Below, in pieces: positions 19,548 through 28,465 of a stretch of 64,000 nt of DNA (the first letter of the stretch is position 1; each line of letters starts with the position of its first letter). Source of the stretch: Gemmatimonadota bacterium (GTDB lineage Bacteria > Gemmatimonadota > Gemmatimonadetes > Gemmatimonadales > Gemmatimonadaceae); contig JAJTGR010000052.1 of the NCBI GenBank assembly GCA_021299375.1, forward strand, positions 40,385-104,384. The letters run 5' to 3'. The notes below the pieces were generated by a model that ran no database searches, was not told the origin of the DNA, and was given only the letters and a program-made list of their open reading frames with translations. Position numbers and translations under genes: made by a program.

Positions 19548-21683
19548 TTACACCGCGAGCAGGCGATCGAGTTCGGTCCGGATGGCGTCGACCGTCGGAA
19601 TGACGGCGGCCAGAAGGTCGGGATGGTACGGCACCGGGACATCGCGCGGGGCAAGGCGCTGCACCGGCGCATCCAGCTGCCAGAAGGCGTCCTGGGCCAA
19701 CGTGCCCGCAATCTCAGCGCCGAAGCCAGCGGTGAGGTTGTCCTCGTGGACGATCAGGCAGCGGCCGGTCTTGCGGACCGACGCCAGTACGCCGTGCCGG
19801 TCCCAGGGGGCAATCGTCCGCAGGTCGATGAGCTCGATGCGATCCCCCAGTGGTTCGATCGCTTCGGCGCAGCGATGCACCATGGCGCCCCAGGTCACGA
19901 CGGTCGCGTCCGTCCCTGCTTGCACCACGCGGGCCCGGCCAAGCGGCAGCACGTACTCGTCACCCGGATACCGTGCGCTGCCGTCGCCGGTCATGAGCAG
20001 TGACCGATGCTCGAAAAAGATGGTGGGGTTGGGGCTGCGCATGGCCGCCCGCAACAGCCCCACGGCGTCGGCGGCGTTGGAGGGCATGACCACCTGCCAG
20101 CCGTACGCATGCGCGAAGCGCACTTCATCACTGAGGGAATGCCAGGGGTCGCCTACGTCCTTGCCAAAACCGCCGGGCATGCGCACCACGATCGGGGCGG
20201 CGAAGCGATTGGCGGTACGCCAGCGCATCGTGCCGCAGTTGTTGAGCTGCTCGGTGGCCGGGTCGGCATACTTGCGGAACTGGATCTCGGCTACCGGAAC
20301 CAGCCCGCTGATCGCCATCGCGACCGCGCGCCCGATGATCCCTTCTTCACTGAGGCTCGTGTCGAAGACGCGGTCGGCGCCGAACTGCTTCTGCAGCCCC
20401 TCGGTCACCAGGTGCACGCCGCCCTTGCGCCCCACGTCCTCACCGAACACCACGACCTTCGGATTCACCGCCAACTCGTGCCGAAGCGTCCGCCGCACCG
20501 CTTCAGCGAAGCGCAGCAGGTCCCCCCCGTCGGCCGGGACCTCGGTGCCAGCGAGCGTCGCGCGTTCGCGGCGGGTGAGGCCGCCCATCGCGTCGTGCGC
20601 CGCGTCTGCTTCGGCGTACACGTGGCGTGCCACCGTGGTCGGGTCGGGCATCGGCCGGGCCCGCGCCGCATCGAGCGCCGCCTGCACATCGCGCGCAACG
20701 TCGGCTTCCAGCGCCTGCCACTCGCTCTCCGACATCAGCGCCGGCACGAGATAGTCGCGCAGGGCCGGCAGCGGATCGCGCGCCGTATCGGCGGCGATCT
20801 CCGCCTCGGTGCGATAGCCTTTCTGATTGTCCGGCCCCGAATGGCTCGATAGCCGCGGTACCGTGAGGCGCACCAGCGCCGGCCCCTGTCCGCGACGCAC
20901 ATGTGTCACTGCGTCGTGCAACAGCCCCGAGGCTTCGTGCGGGTCGGTGCCGCTGCCATTCAGCACGAAGAGATTCGTGAACGACGCCAGGTTCTTTGCG
21001 ATGTCGCCGCCCGGTGTCTGCATGTCGCCGCGTACACTGATGCCGAGATCGTTGTCCTCGATGTAGAACAGCATCGGCAGCTGGAGCGTCGTGGCCATCG
21101 TGAGCGCGGCCCAGAAGCCGTTGGTGGCCACCGAGCCATCGCCGCCGAGCGACACGCTGATGCTGCCGGCATAGCTCGCGTCCCGCAGCGTGTCGCGGTG
21201 GTACACGATGCTCTGCGCCCACCCGGCGGCCGGCGTGTACTGCGACCCCACGTCGCCCGACATCGGCAGTACCGTGCAGCCGTGCCGATTGGGCAGGTTG
21301 CACACCACGCCGATATCGCGCCCGTCGCTGAATCCGCCCGCACGACCGAGTGGACTGCCCAGCGCGTCCTCGAGGCTCAGGCCGACGGAGAGGAGCAGGG
21401 GGCGCGAGCGATAGTAGGCGCCAGCGCCATCGTGCGCCCCGGTGAGCAGCGACCCGAGGATGACCTGGGCCATGTCGTGGCCGCGGGCCGAAAACTGGTA
21501 CAGGACCAGATGCTCGCGCGGCACCGTCGCGCGGTTGCGATTGGTGGTCTCCTCGACCTCGTCGAGCAGGCGCGAGGCGAGCGTCGTGTACGCAATCCGC
21601 CGCCAATCGAACCCCGGGCGAGGTGTCCGGACGGCGGCGACGGCAGCGCGGGGCAGAGGGCGTACGGCAGGCTTGGCTGGCAT
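19548..21683 (-). CDS. Fused alpha/beta E1 component of a 2-oxoacid dehydrogenase (branched-chain type)
   Basis: A 711-residue fusion. The N-terminal half is the E1-alpha thiamine-diphosphate domain, with the cofactor motif GGDGSVATNGFW through IEDNDLGIS. The C-terminal half is the E1-beta transketolase-like domain (VVVFGEDVGRKGGV, MPGGFGKDVGDPWHS, HEDNLTAGFG). It is expected to decarboxylate a branched-chain or related 2-oxoacid and pass the acyl group to a lipoyl E2. No E2 or E3 gene is nearby, so partners must be elsewhere. Bacteroidota and Gemmatimonadota often have this fused form. It lies inside the gap of the paa cluster but on the opposite strand. Confidence 0.92.
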   Translation of the reverse strand: MPAKPAVRPLPRAAVAAVRTPRPGFDWRRIAYTTLASRLLDEVEETTNRNRATVPREHLVLYQFSARGHDMAQVILGSLLTGAHDGAGAYYRSRPLLLSVGLSLEDALGSPLGRAGGFSDGRDIGVVCNLPNRHGCTVLPMSGDVGSQYTPAAGWAQSIVYHRDTLRDASYAGSISVSLGGDGSVATNGFWAALTMATTLQLPMLFYIEDNDLGISVRGDMQTPGGDIAKNLASFTNLFVLNGSGTDPHEASGLLHDAVTHVRRGQGPALVRLTVPRLSSHSGPDNQKGYRTEAEIAADTARDPLPALRDYLVPALMSESEWQALEADVARDVQAALDAARARPMPDPTTVARHVYAEADAAHDAMGGLTRRERATLAGTEVPADGGDLLRFAEAVRRTLRHELAVNPKVVVFGEDVGRKGGVHLVTEGLQKQFGADRVFDTSLSEEGIIGRAVAMAISGLVPVAEIQFRKYADPATEQLNNCGTMRWRTANRFAAPIVVRMPGGFGKDVGDPWHSLSDEVRFAHAYGWQVVMPSNAADAVGLLRAAMRSPNPTIFFEHRSLLMTGDGSARYPGDEYVLPLGRARVVQAGTDATVVTWGAMVHRCAEAIEPLGDRIELIDLRTIAPWDRHGVLASVRKTGRCLIVHEDNLTAGFGAEIAGTLAQDAFWQLDAPVQRLAPRDVPVPYHPDLLAAVIPTVDAIRTELDRLLAV

Positions 21684-21698
21684 AGCCCAATAATCTGC

Positions 21699-21998
21699 CT
21701 AGCGCGTCTCTCTGGCGGGAGTTTCCGCGTCGGCCCAGACGCTGGTGGGCACCGTGCGCTGGGCGACGGAGACGACGAGTCGTGCCGTCGAGGTGGTGGC
21801 CGGCACGCCGATCCCCACGGCAAGAAGGAGCAGGTTGCCGGCGAGCCAGGCCGACGTCCAGCGTTGGACCAACCCGCGGCTGCCCTGCAGGACGAACGCG
21901 ATGGCCGCCGCGCCATTGAGCAGCAGCAGGCCCGCCAGTGACCAGGTGAAGGCTCGCCAACCCATCCCGGCCAGCCACTCGGTGAGTACCGTGTCCAT
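21699..21998 (-). CDS. Small membrane protein, unknown function
   Basis: A 99-residue protein with two clear membrane helices (about 14-34 and 49-68) separated by a short charged loop, and a hydrophilic tail. I do not recognise a family. ATG 21998 is chosen because it precedes the first helix directly. The gene lies 15 bases upstream of the E1 fusion gene and could be cotranscribed with it. It is divergent from paaG across 117 bases. Confidence 0.65.
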   Translation of the reverse strand: MDTVLTEWLAGMGWRAFTWSLAGLLLLNGAAAIAFVLQGSRGLVQRWTSAWLAGNLLLLAVGIGVPATTSTARLVVSVAQRTVPTSVWADAETPARETR

Positions 21999-22115
21999 GC
22001 GCCACGACTCCGTCGTCTGAGGTGGGACCACCCGACGACAATACGCCCCGAACCGCGGAATGGCGAGCCCAATGGTTGCGGTTGGTCCATGGGAGATTCC
22101 TGCTAGTTTTGGTGG

Positions 22116-22913
22116 ATGTCTTCTCCTCCCTCCTGTCTCCTCGTCGAGCGGGGCGATGGCGTCCTGACGCTCACGCTGCACCGTCCCGACGTCCTCAACA
22201 GCTTCAATCGCGAGATGGCGCAGGCGCTGCATGGCGCCTTGCAGGCCGCCGCCGACGATGCCGCGGTCCGGGCGATCGTGCTGACAGGCGCCGGGCGCGG
22301 TTTCTGCGCCGGCCAGGATCTGGCCGAGGCGCTGCCCTCGGACGGTGGTCCCATGCCGGACATCGGCGAGATCGTGAAGGCCAGCTACAACCCCATCATT
22401 CGCGCCATTCGCACCATCGAGAAGCCGGTGCTGTGCGCCGTGAACGGCATTGCCGCCGGGGCGGGCGCGAACCTCGCCTTTGCCTGCGACCTCACCATCG
22501 CAGCCGACGACGCGAGCTTCGTGGAAAGCTTCGCCAAGCTCGGCCTCATTCCCGACACGAGCGGCACCTTCTTCGTGCCGCGCCTGGTGGGGATGCAGCG
22601 CGCCACGGGGATGTTCTTCCTCGCCGAGAAGATGCCGGCGCCCAAGGCGAAGGAATGGGGGCTGATCTGGGACGTGGTGCCCAGGGCCGACCTCATGCCC
22701 ACCGTGATGACGCTCGCGCGGCAGCTCGCCACGCAGGCCACGCGCGGCTTCGGGCTCACCAAGCGTGCGCTCAACGCGAGTTTCGGCAACACGCTCGATG
22801 CGCAGCTGGAGGTGGAGGCGCAGGCCATGCACGAGGCCGGGCGCACGGCCGACTATGCCGAAGGGGTGCGGGCGTTCCTGGAGAAGCGTACGCCGGTGTA
22901 TCGCGGCGCATGA
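22116..22913 (+). CDS. paaG: 2-(1,2-epoxy-1,2-dihydrophenyl)acetyl-CoA isomerase PaaG
   Basis: A 265-residue crotonase-fold enzyme that converts the ring-epoxide of phenylacetyl-CoA into oxepin-CoA. PaaG-type segments are visible: GFCAGQDL (first oxyanion segment), VNGIAAGAGANLAFACDL (second), and FAKLGLIPDTSGTFFVPRLVG containing the catalytic Asp region. The close match in the last segment separates it from generic enoyl-CoA hydratases. It opens the second paa block. Its TGA overlaps the paaH ATG (ATGA). Confidence 0.93.
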   Translation: MSSPPSCLLVERGDGVLTLTLHRPDVLNSFNREMAQALHGALQAAADDAAVRAIVLTGAGRGFCAGQDLAEALPSDGGPMPDIGEIVKASYNPIIRAIRTIEKPVLCAVNGIAAGAGANLAFACDLTIAADDASFVESFAKLGLIPDTSGTFFVPRLVGMQRATGMFFLAEKMPAPKAKEWGLIWDVVPRADLMPTVMTLARQLATQATRGFGLTKRALNASFGNTLDAQLEVEAQAMHEAGRTADYAEGVRAFLEKRTPVYRGA

Positions 22914-24112
22914 GTGCGGACGCGGTGCAGGTTGGCGTCGTGGGTGCTGGGGCGATGGGCGCCGGGATCGCGCAGGTGGCGGCGGTGCATGGGCACCCGG
23001 TGGTGCTTGCCGACGCCCAGCCCTCGGCCATCACGCGGGCCCGTACCGGGCACGAGAAGGCGATGGCGCGCGAGGTGGAGAAGGGGCGGCTGACGCGAGA
23101 AGCCGCCGATCAGGTGCTCGCCCGGTTCACATACGTCGAGGGGGTCGGCGAGAGCGAGCTGGCGCCGTTCGCGGCGTGCGGGTTCGTGATCGAAGCCATC
23201 GTCGAGCAGCTGGCGGCGAAGCAGGCGCTGTTCCGTCTGCTCGAGGGCGTGGTCGGAAGCGAGGCGACGCTCGCGTCCAATACCTCGTCGCTGTCCATCG
23301 CCGCGCTGGCCGGCGCCTGCCGCCACAAGGGGCGTGTGGTGGGCGTGCACTTCTTCAACCCGGCGCCGGTCATGCCGCTGGTGGAGATCATTCCCGCCAT
23401 CAGCACGGATACCGCGGTGGCCGACTCGGCGCGTGCGCTGGTGGCGTCGTGGAAGAAGGTCACCGTGATGGCGGCCGACACGCCGGGCTTCCTCGTGAAT
23501 CGCGTGGCGCGCCCGTTTTACGGCGAGTCGCTGCGCATCCGTGAGGAGGGCCTCGCCGACTGTGCCACCATCGACTGGGCGCTGCGAACCCTCGGCGGCT
23601 TCCGCATGGGGCCCTTCGAGCTCATGGACTTCATCGGGCTCGACGTGAACTACGCCGTCACGCGCTCGGTGTTCGAGGGCCTGTTCCATGACCCGCGCTA
23701 CCGCCCGAGCCTGCCGCAGCAGCGGCTCGTGGAGGCGGGCTGGCTGGGCCGCAAGACGGGGCGCGGCTTCTACGACCACCGCGCGGGCGCGACGGCTCCG
23801 GCGCCGCAGGAAGACGCCGCCCGTGGGCAGGCCATCGTCGATCGCGTGCTGGCCATGCTGGTCAACGAGGCCGTCGATGCCGTGCACCTGCAGCTCGCCA
23901 CGGTGGAGGACATCGAACTCGCGATGACGACCGGGGTGAACTACCCGCGCGGGCTGCTGGCGTGGGGCGACGAGATCGGCCCCGCCGCCGTGCTGGCTCG
24001 GCTGGAGGCCCTGCTGGCCGAGACGGGCGATCCCCGCTACCGGCCCAGCGTACGTCTGCGTCGGGCGGTGGCCAGCGGGGCGTCGCTCCGCGACTCACGG
24101 CGGTACTGGTGA
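22910..24112 (+). CDS. paaH: 3-hydroxyacyl-CoA dehydrogenase PaaH
   Basis: A 400-residue NAD-dependent dehydrogenase that oxidises 3-hydroxyadipyl-CoA. The N-terminus has the Rossmann motif GAGAMGAGIA. The catalytic-region motif HFFNPAPVMPLVEI is at about 145-158. The C-terminal dimerisation domain follows (GRKTGRGFYDH, then a second 3HCDH_C repeat). The length exceeds the 280-residue short form because of the duplicated C-terminal domain. ATG 22910 overlaps the paaG stop, and the stop overlaps the paaI GTG. Confidence 0.94.
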   Translation: MSADAVQVGVVGAGAMGAGIAQVAAVHGHPVVLADAQPSAITRARTGHEKAMAREVEKGRLTREAADQVLARFTYVEGVGESELAPFAACGFVIEAIVEQLAAKQALFRLLEGVVGSEATLASNTSSLSIAALAGACRHKGRVVGVHFFNPAPVMPLVEIIPAISTDTAVADSARALVASWKKVTVMAADTPGFLVNRVARPFYGESLRIREEGLADCATIDWALRTLGGFRMGPFELMDFIGLDVNYAVTRSVFEGLFHDPRYRPSLPQQRLVEAGWLGRKTGRGFYDHRAGATAPAPQEDAARGQAIVDRVLAMLVNEAVDAVHLQLATVEDIELAMTTGVNYPRGLLAWGDEIGPAAVLARLEALLAETGDPRYRPSVRLRRAVASGASLRDSRRYW

Positions 24113-24531
24113 CGCCCCACACGCCGCACGACGTCATCGCGCATCTCATGCGGCGCGATGCCTTTTCGCAGTTGCTGGGCATGGAGGTGCTCGAAGCCGA
24201 CCTTGGCCGTTCGGTGGTGCGCATGCGGGTGCGTCCCGACCTCGTGAATGGCTTCGGGACCCTGCATGGCGGTGCGCTGTTCTCGCTCGCCGACAGCGCG
24301 TTCGCCTTCGCCACCAATGCCGGCGGCATGCTGAGTGTGGCGGTGGACTGCACCATCAGCTTCCCAGTGGCATGCCGGCCCGGTGACGTGCTGACTGCCA
24401 CGGCGGTGGAGCAATCGGCCACCAACCGCCTCGCGTTCGTCGAGGTGACGGTCCGCAACCAGGACGACGTGGACGTGGGCTACTTTCGCGGCACCGTGTA
24501 TCGCACAACGCGTACGCACGACCTCACCTGA
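24109..24531 (+). CDS. paaI: Hydroxyphenylacetyl-CoA thioesterase PaaI
   Basis: A 140-residue hotdog-fold thioesterase. The motif NGFGTLHGGALFSLADSAFAF carries the family's HGG turn and active-site Asp on the central helix. PaaI is thought to release CoA from dead-end phenylacetyl-CoA derivatives and so rescue the CoA pool. GTG 24109 overlaps the paaH TGA (GTGA), indicating coupling. A second, more distant thioesterase of this fold is at 55908-56324. Confidence 0.93.
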   Translation: MTPHTPHDVIAHLMRRDAFSQLLGMEVLEADLGRSVVRMRVRPDLVNGFGTLHGGALFSLADSAFAFATNAGGMLSVAVDCTISFPVACRPGDVLTATAVEQSATNRLAFVEVTVRNQDDVDVGYFRGTVYRTTRTHDLT

Positions 24532-24568
24532 CTTCACCCGAACGGACCGGCGGCGTGCCGGGAGACCC

Positions 24569-25804
24569 ATGGCAACTGCAGGACGACAGGCGTGGCTGGT
24601 GGATGGCATCCGTACACCCATCGGCACCCTCGGCGGGGCGCTGAGCGCCGTACGCGCCGATGACCTGGCAGCGCACACCATGCGCGCGCTACTGGCGCGC
24701 GTGGCCGAACGCACACCGGGCTTCGACGCGACGCAGATTGCTGACGTCGTGCTGGGGTGCGCCAACCAGGCGGGCGAAGACAATCGCAACGTGGCGCGCA
24801 TGGCCGCGCTGCTGGCGGGGCTGCCGGTGACGGTGCCCGGCGAGACGGTGAACCGGCTGTGCGCCTCGGGGCTGAGTGCGGTGGCCCACGCTGCGCGCGG
24901 CATTCGCAGCGGCGAGGGTGACATATATGTGGCCGGCGGCGTGGAGAGCATGACCCGCGCCCCGTTCGTGCTGTCCAAGGGCGCCACGCCGTTTGCGCGC
25001 GACGTGCAGCTCTTCGACACCAGTCTCGGATGGCGTTTCGTCAACCCGACGATGAAGGCCTTGCATGGCGTGGACAGCATGGGCGAGACGGCCGAGCACG
25101 TGGCGGCGCAGTATGGCGTCTCGCGCGGCGACCAGGATGCGTTTGCTGTCCGCTCCCAGCAGAAAGCGGCGGCGGCGCGCACGAGCGGGCGGCTGGCCGA
25201 GGAGATCGCGCCGGTGCACATCGCGCAGAAGAGAGGCGACCCGCTCGTGGTGCGAGACGACGAGTTCCTGCGCCCCGACACGACCATGGACACGCTGGCC
25301 AGGCTGAAGCCGGCGTTTCGTCATGATGGCCAGGGGAGCGTGACGGCCGGCAATGCGAGTGGCCTCAACGACGGTGCCGCCGCCCTGCTGCTGGCCTCCG
25401 ATGCCGCCGTGGCCGCGCACGGTTTCACGCCGATGGCACGCGTGGTGGCCAGCGCCGCGGCCGGCGTGGAGCCCCGCATCATGGGCATGGGGCCGGTGCC
25501 GGCCACGCGCCTCGTGCTGCAGCGCGCAGGGCTCACCCTCGAGCAGATGGACGTCATCGAGCTGAACGAGGCGTTCGCTGCACAGGGGCTGGCGTGTCTG
25601 CGCGAACTCGGGGTTGCCGACGACGATGTGCGCGTGAACCCCAACGGTGGCGCCATCGCGCTTGGCCATCCGCTGGGCATGAGCGGGGCGCGCCTCGCGC
25701 TCACCGCCGCACGGCAGCTCCAGCAGACGGGTGGCCGCTACGCCCTGTGCACGATGTGCATCGGGGTGGGGCAGGGGTACGCCGTCATCCTCGAGCGCGC
25801 CTGA
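24569..25804 (+). CDS. paaJ: Thiolase, probable 3-oxoadipyl-CoA/3-oxo-5,6-dehydrosuberyl-CoA thiolase
   Basis: A 411-residue thiolase. The acylated Cys is in NRLCASGLSAV at about residue 93, the His in GGAIALGHPLGMSG, and the second Cys in CTMCIGVGQG near the C-terminus. In the paa pathway this enzyme cleaves both C8 and C6 3-oxoacyl-CoA intermediates to give acetyl-CoA and succinyl-CoA. The VDGIRTPIGTLGG start and the context support PaaJ/PcaF rather than a generic acetyl-CoA acetyltransferase. It lies 37 bases after paaI. Confidence 0.93.
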   Translation: MATAGRQAWLVDGIRTPIGTLGGALSAVRADDLAAHTMRALLARVAERTPGFDATQIADVVLGCANQAGEDNRNVARMAALLAGLPVTVPGETVNRLCASGLSAVAHAARGIRSGEGDIYVAGGVESMTRAPFVLSKGATPFARDVQLFDTSLGWRFVNPTMKALHGVDSMGETAEHVAAQYGVSRGDQDAFAVRSQQKAAAARTSGRLAEEIAPVHIAQKRGDPLVVRDDEFLRPDTTMDTLARLKPAFRHDGQGSVTAGNASGLNDGAAALLLASDAAVAAHGFTPMARVVASAAAGVEPRIMGMGPVPATRLVLQRAGLTLEQMDVIELNEAFAAQGLACLRELGVADDDVRVNPNGGAIALGHPLGMSGARLALTAARQLQQTGGRYALCTMCIGVGQGYAVILERA

Positions 25805-25814
25805 GCGCCCGGCC

Positions 25815-26426
25815 GTGATCTACGCCTTCGACGACTTCATCCCCGTGGTGCACGAGACGGCCTTCGTGCACCCGCAGGCCGCCGTGACCGGCAACGTGAT
25901 CATTGGCCGCGACGTGTATGTGGGGCCGGGCGCTGCCATCCGCGGCGACTGGGGCGGTATCGTCATCGAAGACGGCTGCAACGTGCAGGAGAACTGCACG
26001 ATTCACATGTTCCCCGGTGTGGTCGTGACCCTCAAAGCCGGCGCGCACATCGGGCACGGGGCCATCGTGCACGGGGCTCGCATCGGGGCCAACGCGCTGA
26101 TCGGCATGAACGCGGTGATCATGGACAACGCCGTCGTGGGGAACGGCTGCATCGTGGGCGCGCTCTGTTTCGTGCCCACCGACATGGTGATTCCGCCCCG
26201 CAAGGTCGTGGTGGGAAATCCCGCGAAGATCGTGAAGGACGTGAGCGATGAGATGCTCGCGTGGAAGTCGGACGGGACGGCGCTCTACCAGCAGTTGCCG
26301 GCGGCGATGCGCGCCGGCTGGCGCCCGGTGGAGCCACTGCGTGCGCTCCCCGCCGATCGCCCCACGCAGGCCAATATCCTGAAGAACTGGAAAGCCACCC
26401 AGCGTACCCGAGAGGAATCCCGCTGA
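25815..26426 (+). CDS. paaY: Phenylacetate-pathway hexapeptide-repeat protein PaaY (gamma-carbonic-anhydrase-like)
   Basis: A 203-residue left-handed beta-helix protein with repeated hexapeptides (VTGNVIIGRDVYVGPG, HIGHGAIVHGARIGANALIG). Histidines typical of gamma-class carbonic anhydrases are present (HMF, HIGH, HGAR). PaaY has been proposed to act as a thioesterase or housekeeping partner of the pathway. The GTG at 25815 is 10 bases after the thiolase stop. Its TGA shares a base with the paaZ ATG. Confidence 0.92.
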   Translation: MIYAFDDFIPVVHETAFVHPQAAVTGNVIIGRDVYVGPGAAIRGDWGGIVIEDGCNVQENCTIHMFPGVVVTLKAGAHIGHGAIVHGARIGANALIGMNAVIMDNAVVGNGCIVGALCFVPTDMVIPPRKVVVGNPAKIVKDVSDEMLAWKSDGTALYQQLPAAMRAGWRPVEPLRALPADRPTQANILKNWKATQRTREESR

Positions 26427-28465
26427 TGCTGTTGCTGCAGAACTTCGCCCTGGGCGAGTGGGTCGAAGGCACGGGCCCGCGCACCGATCTGGTGCACGCC
26501 GTGACCGGCGAGAAGATCGGCGAAACGTCGAGCCATGGGCTCGATTTCCGGCAGATGATGCACTTCGCGCGCGCCGTGGGCGGCCCCGCCCTGCGCGCGT
26601 TCACGTTCCATCAGCGGGCGCTGATGCTCAAGCGCATCGCCATCGCGCTCATGGAACGCAAGGAGGAGTTCTACCCGCTGTCGTACATGACCGGCGCCAC
26701 GCGCGCCGACTCGTGGGTGGACATCGAAGGGGGCATCGGGACGTTCTTTGCCTACGCCAGCCGCGGGCGTCGCGAGTTCACCAATGAGCGCTTCCATGTG
26801 GAGGGGCCAGCCGAGCTCCTCTCCAAGGGGGGCAGCTTCGTAGGGCGGCACATCCTGGTGCCCATGGAAGGCGTGGCCGTGCACATCAATGCCTTCAACT
26901 TCCCCGTGTGGGGCATGCTGGAGAAGCTGGCGCCGGCGCTGCTCGCGGGGGTGCCGTGCATCGTGAAGCCGTCCACCACGGGCTGTCACCTCACGTACGC
27001 CGTGTTCAAGGCCATCCTCGACACGAAGGAGCTGCCGGCCGGTGCGCTGCAGCTCATCTGCGGTGAGGCGCGCACGCTGCTCGAGCACGTGGAAGAACAG
27101 GATGTCGTGGCGTTCACCGGGTCGGCGGCCACCGGCCAGAAGCTCAAGGCCAGCCCGGCCATCGTGCAGCACTCCGTGCGCTTCAACATGGAGGCCGACT
27201 CGCTCAACTGCTCCATCCTCGGCCCCGACGCGGTGCCCGGCACCGCGGAGTTCGACCTCTTCATCAAAGAGGTCGCCCGGGAGATGACGAGCAAGGCGGG
27301 GCAGAAGTGTACCGCCATCCGTCGCACCATCGTGCCGAGCGGCCTGGAGGAGGCGGTCATCGCGGCGCTGTCGAAGCGGTTGGGGAGCACGACGATCGGT
27401 GATCCGACGGCCGAAGGGGTGCGCATGGGGCCCCTTGCGTCGCGCGCCCAGGTACGGGCGGTGGCGGAGAGCGCCAGTGCCATTCGTGCGGCGGCGGAGC
27501 GGGTGTACGGCGGCGGAGACTTCGCGGTGGTGGGGGCCGACCGCGAGCGCGGCGCCTTCTTCGCGCCCGAGCTGCTGTACTGCGCCGAGCCGCTGCGGCG
27601 CCACGAGCCGCACGATGTCGAGGCCTTCGGGCCGGTCAACACCATCATGCCCTATCGCGACCTGGGCGAAGCCGTGCAACTCGCGCGCCTGGGCAAGGGC
27701 TCGCTCGTGGGTTCCCTCGTCACGCACGACCCGAAGGTGGCGCAGGAGGTCATTCTCGGAACGGCCTGCTACCATGGGCGCATGCTGGTGCTGGACCGCA
27801 CCAGTGCGAAGGAGAGCACCGGACACGGCTCGCCGCTGCCCAACCTCGTACATGGCGGTCCCGGGCGGGCCGGCGGTGGTGAGGAGATGGGCGGCGCCCG
27901 CGGGGTCACGCACTACCTGCAGCGCGTGGCGCTGCAGGGAAGCCCGAGCATGATCACCGCCATCACGCGCGAGTGGACCAAGGGCGCCGAGGAGAAGCAG
28001 GACACGGTGCATCCGTTCCGGAAAACGTTCGATCAGCTCGAGGTGGGCGATACGCTGATCACGACGTCGCGGACGATCACGCTGGACGATGTCGAGGCGT
28101 TCGCGAAGCTGAGCGGCGACACGTTCTACGCCCACATGAGCGACGAGGATGCGCGCAGCAACGGCGTGTTCGAGGGGCGCGTGGCGCACGGGTATTTCGT
28201 GGTGTCGGCGGCGGCCGGGCTCTTCGTCGATCCCGACCTCGGGCCGGTGCTCGCCAACTACGGGCTCGAAAAGCTGCGCTTCACCAAGCCGGTCTATCCG
28301 GGCGACACCATTCACGTGCGGCTGACCGTGAAGCAGAAGACCGCCAAGGACACCCCGGTGGGTACCATCCCGCAGGGCGTGGTGGAGTGGGATGTAGAGG
28401 TCATCAACCAGCACGACGAGCCCGTAGCCGTGTATTCCATCCTCACGCTCGTCAGGCGCGGGTGA
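26426..28465 (+). CDS. paaZ: Bifunctional PaaZ: oxepin-CoA hydrolase / 3-oxo-5,6-dehydrosuberyl-CoA semialdehyde dehydrogenase
   Basis: A 679-residue fusion, almost the same length as Escherichia coli PaaZ (681). The N-terminal aldehyde dehydrogenase domain has Glu256 in NMEADS and Cys295 in AGQKCTA, at the same numbers as in the studied enzyme. The C-terminal MaoC-type hydratase domain begins near residue 535 (DQLEVGDTL). It carries [14 protein letters not shown] and [11 protein letters not shown], which open the oxepin ring. Ring opening and aldehyde oxidation are thus joined, as needed to avoid loss of the reactive semialdehyde. The TGA overlaps the next gene's GTG. Confidence 0.96.
   Translation: MLLLQNFALGEWVEGTGPRTDLVHAVTGEKIGETSSHGLDFRQMMHFARAVGGPALRAFTFHQRALMLKRIAIALMERKEEFYPLSYMTGATRADSWVDIEGGIGTFFAYASRGRREFTNERFHVEGPAELLSKGGSFVGRHILVPMEGVAVHINAFNFPVWGMLEKLAPALLAGVPCIVKPSTTGCHLTYAVFKAILDTKELPAGALQLICGEARTLLEHVEEQDVVAFTGSAATGQKLKASPAIVQHSVRFNMEADSLNCSILGPDAVPGTAEFDLFIKEVAREMTSKAGQKCTAIRRTIVPSGLEEAVIAALSKRLGSTTIGDPTAEGVRMGPLASRAQVRAVAESASAIRAAAERVYGGGDFAVVGADRERGAFFAPELLYCAEPLRRHEPHDVEAFGPVNTIMPYRDLGEAVQLARLGKGSLVGSLVTHDPKVAQEVILGTACYHGRMLVLDRTSAKESTGHGSPLPNLVHGGPGRAGGGEEMGGARGVTHYLQRVALQGSPSMITAITREWTKGAEEKQDTVHPFRKTFDQLEVGDTLITTSRTITLDDVEAFAKLSGDTFYAHMSDEDARSNGVFEGRVAHGYFVVSAAAGLFVDPDLGPVLANYGLEKLRFTKPVYPGDTIHVRLTVKQKTAKDTPVGTIPQGVVEWDVEVINQHDEPVAVYSILTLVRRG

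Noticed and set aside
22019-22832. Extension of the small membrane gene upstream to 22832 on the minus strand
   Set aside because: The extra residues are antisense to paaG and lack coding character. The gene starts at 21998.
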